From positions 248,001 to 312,000 of the forward strand of contig NW_026251400.1 in the NCBI RefSeq assembly GCF_025118155.1: DNA of 64,000 nt. Reading direction: 5' to 3'. Every line of letters begins with the position of its first letter. The stretch's first letter is position 1. This document shows positions 61,119 to 64,000 of this stretch, one piece after another. The position numbers were made by a program, and so were the translations under genes. The notes under the pieces are model-generated. The model saw only the letters and a list, made by a program, of their open reading frames with translations. It ran no database searches and was not told where the DNA came from. This DNA is from Cokeromyces recurvatus (Eukaryota > Mucoromycota > Mucoromycetes > Mucorales > Mucoraceae).

Positions 61119-64000
61119 ATTATAGATTTTTCTACACCACAACCACAAGGACATACAGGTAACGCTCAACACGAAATAAATAACCTGAAACTGTAATTAT
61201 ATTAAAAGTTTTGTTGATAGAAAAAATTGTAAAAAATTTACATGCATTTCAATGCTTACAAGCCTCATTTTTATACCCTCTCAATACTTCGTCTGTTCCC
61301 AATCGACATGAATTCCCAACTTTTTTTTATATCAAATTATTTAACAAAATTAAAGAAATAATTGAGGCGCATCCCTGTAACTATTTTGTTACTGAATGTA
61401 CAAATGCATTACCTCAGTTTATCGAGAGTATGGAGAAGTATGATTTAGAAATTCAAAAGGGTATCTTGGAATTACTAAATTATATTATGATGGACCTCAA
61501 TTTTGTTCCTTTAAAAGAATTAGCAGTTTTATCACTTCATCTTCAAAGTAAGCGAAATAGAAAACGAAGAATTTTTTTTTTTGAATAACTTAAAGGAATG
61601 TATTTTATATTTATTTATAGGTAGCTCGTCCGGAAAATTAATTAGCTTAATTTGTAATTATTTAGAGGCCTTACTGAAAAAGTCGTCCAAGTATTTTGCT
61701 GTTGTACAAGAGGCTGGACTTATTAACATCATGAGTTTAATGCTTTCAGATATAACAGAAAAACTGCAACAGAAATCAAAAGATGATCAATTTCTTACTT
61801 GTGCACTAGATAATTTTGATCAAATTATTAATTGCATAATCATGATGATATCGATACCTACAAATGTAACAATATTTAGAAAATCGTAAGTATTTACTAT
61901 TTGTTATAAATTTAATATTCATAATTGATACTAATTATAAAAAGATATCGCGGAAATTTATTTGATTTATTACAATATCCAGAAACACGCTTAGGCGCGT
62001 TAAAATTATTTGAAAGCCTATCAATTTATAGCCATGACCATAATACTTCGATACTATTGGGCAATGGATCTATTTCAGAGAATTCATCTTCAGTAGAAGT
62101 AGGCAATGCATTTAGTAAAGTAATGGAAGCTCTTCAATCTATCCCTCGTAATGATTTGGAATTTCGATTAGAAGTATTGAAGACAATTAAACGTATATTT
62201 AAAGCTCATAACTCAACTCGTGATATCTTTCGTCATGTTGGTGGTTATGTAAGTCTTGTCTCAATGATTGTCTCTCTTGAAGGTGCTTTTGAGAAACCGG
62301 AACAATTTATGAATGATAATATAAAAAATATTGAGTCAGTTCGTTGCTCGATTATAGCTGTTCTTCAGGCGATTTTCTCAGTCATTGCTGAGTCAATGCA
62401 TGATCATCAAGCGAACAAAAAGTATTTTTTAAAGGGTGTTGGATATGGGTCACTCGAAAATGCAATTACATTAACTGGTGCGTTAAATGAAGGATGTATT
62501 TCAGGTTCTATCTTTGGTATTCTTTTTGGATTTGCAATGGATGATGAGTCTATTTATGAGTTATTTTTAAATCCTGCAAAAGAAGAAAGAGACAGCTCAG
62601 TATTAACGGCATTACAGCAACGTATAGATGTAGTTTTAAAGACACCTTCGGCTAAAGTAATAAATCCTGAAGTTATGCCTTCTATTATGAACTTGCAGCG
62701 TTTAATCTCAAATATAGATCCCGAATTATCATATGCTGTATTATATGCAATTTATGCCTTGACTCAAGCTAATCGTGGTAATCAAATCAAACTGAATACT
62801 AGTGGGCTTATTTTCAACATTTTAACTCGTGTATTTCCTGAATCTTCTCAAATTGATGATGCCGTATTAACTATCGAATCTAACGAAAAAGGGTTATTGT
62901 TAAAAATTATACAGCAACTGTTGAGCATGGGCATCAGTTTTGAAGAGCTTCGATATATGTTTCAGAGGTTTACTATAATAGATGAAAATTTTGATCTTAG
63001 TAAATCACATTGTTTGTTGAATTTAATTGTTCAAAGCGCTTGTCAAAGTCAATGGCCAAACTTTATACAATTTGATATGGCAACTAGCAAAATTGCTTCA
63101 TTAGAGATTCCTGAGCTTACTAATTTTCCTCCAACAAGTCCAGGTTATAGCTTACTTTCTTGGATTTTTATTGAAAACCAAGATGACCTATCCAATTTGT
63201 CACTTTTTTCCCTTTATGACAATACCAGTTTAGTGTTCAAGATATATGTGGATGCTAAAACAAAGCAATTACGAGTCTATAATATAGCATCTAAGCAAGA
63301 TATTATATTTAAAACATTCCAATTCAATATTGGTGTTTGGTATCATATTGCTCTTGTTCATCATCGGCCACGTATTTCAATTAAATTTAGTTCTATGGAC
63401 TTGTTTATTAATGGCATGCATGTTGAACAACTTAGCTGCTCGTATATACCACAGTCATCGCAACCTTCTAATTCGTTTAAAGCTGTTATCGGCTCACTGA
63501 AAGACGATCAATTAACTGTTCCTTCTCAACTTATATGGAACCTGGGACCTATTTATTTAATCCAAGAGACACTTGAAAAAGAAACAATCAATTTATTTTA
63601 TAGTTTAGGTGTTCGCTATAAATCTTTATTTCAAGATTCATTGCATCAATTTCAAACATATGAAACGTCTACGTCGCTTTTTTTAAAGCTGAAAGACATG
63701 ATCAAGCCAACGATATCGACAAGACGTAATTCTATCCAAACACAGCGTCTACTCTCAGATATTATGAAAAATGCTCATTTTCAACGTATTTCTGAAAATA
63801 AAATTTCTCTTGCTCTCTTTGCTGGTAATATGTTATCGGAAGGAACAGGCTTAACTTTGACAGGCTTAAGTGAAGCAGCAGAAATGTTTATCAAGACTGA
63901 ATTAGATTATTCTCGACTCATATTGAATTCAAGTATTCCTAAACTGGATAATGCTATCTATATGCCAAAGAGTATGGGTTATTTAACGGGTGAATCTATT
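59631..64000 (+). CDS. BEACH-domain protein, ALFY/WDFY3-like, 5' part
   Basis: At least ten exons: 59631-59713, 59776-59845, 59901-60087, 60140-60244, 60287-60876, 60940-61033, 61126-61158, 61209-61547, 61621-61885 and 61945 to the window end, all in phase. The start MWRSWVEKIN, after a pyrimidine-rich leader, is ALFY-like. The visible 1,280 or so residues are the long helical (armadillo-like) N-terminal region, then a ConA-like fold (about 63140-63600: PGYSLLSWIFIEN, NIGVWYHIALVHH, LFINGMHVEQ). The PH-BEACH and WD40 parts would lie beyond 64000. Such giant scaffolds act in endolysosomal traffic and selective autophagy. Exon 1 must splice at 59714 so that the AATAG acceptor joins in phase. 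One intron (60245-60286) is only 42 nt. A 31-T tract lies in intron 6. Confidence 0.85.

Overview
The window is nuclear DNA of an early-diverging filamentous fungus, most likely Mucoromycota (Mucorales-like). Supporting signs are the strongly AT-rich intergenic DNA with long A/T homopolymers, genes split by many short (about 42-130 nt) GT-AG introns, a CotH-family gene, an intact mitochondrial HSP90 (TRAP1), a Fanzor/TnpB-like relic, and a decayed member of a repetitive nuclease-like family that I associate with Mucorales. The species cannot be named from sequence alone. I saw no rRNA, tRNA or CRISPR by eye.

Layout. 1-7 kb: the 3' end of a Rab GDI gene (+), a dienelactone hydrolase (+), a disordered Ser-rich orphan with a candidate Atg8-interacting motif (-), a small orphan (+) and a seven-exon sugar transporter (-). 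8.6-9.8 kb: a frameshifted Fanzor/TnpB-like relic (-). 10-18 kb: a forkhead regulator (-), a phytanoyl-CoA dioxygenase with a 14-nt micro-exon (+), a sphingomyelin-synthase-like enzyme (-) and an intronless sugar transporter (-). 19-26 kb: an MFS exporter with a likely 3-nt micro-exon (-), an F-box protein (+) and a single-pass receptor-like pseudokinase (+). 27-37 kb: ARL5 (+), CotH (+), a dead GABA/amino-acid permease (+), a Bsd2/NDFIP adaptor (+) and a 70-aa orphan (-). 37-45 kb: DHH1 helicase (-), GTP cyclohydrolase II (+), a Grn1-domain-only protein (+) and an Opy2-like membrane anchor (-). 45.8-48 kb: the decayed nuclease-like gene. 49-64 kb: a SUR7/PalI-type protein (-), a membrane neutral-sphingomyelinase-like phosphodiesterase (+), an 88-aa winged-helix-like protein (-) divergent from TRAP1 (+), and the 5' part of a BEACH/ALFY-family gene that runs off the window (+).

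The genes are mostly unrelated housekeeping and membrane functions, as expected of a fungal chromosome arm: vesicle traffic (GDI, ARL5, Bsd2, BEACH), solute transport (three MFS genes, one dead permease), sphingolipid turnover (SMS-like, SMase-like), signalling (Opy2, pseudokinase, forkhead), RNA decay (DHH1) and riboflavin synthesis (RIB1). Accessory material is concentrated at 8.6-9.8, 33-34.5 and 45.8-48 kb, all decayed. Splice sites were inferred by eye from GT-AG signals, reading-frame phase and family conservation; no alignment or transcript data were used.
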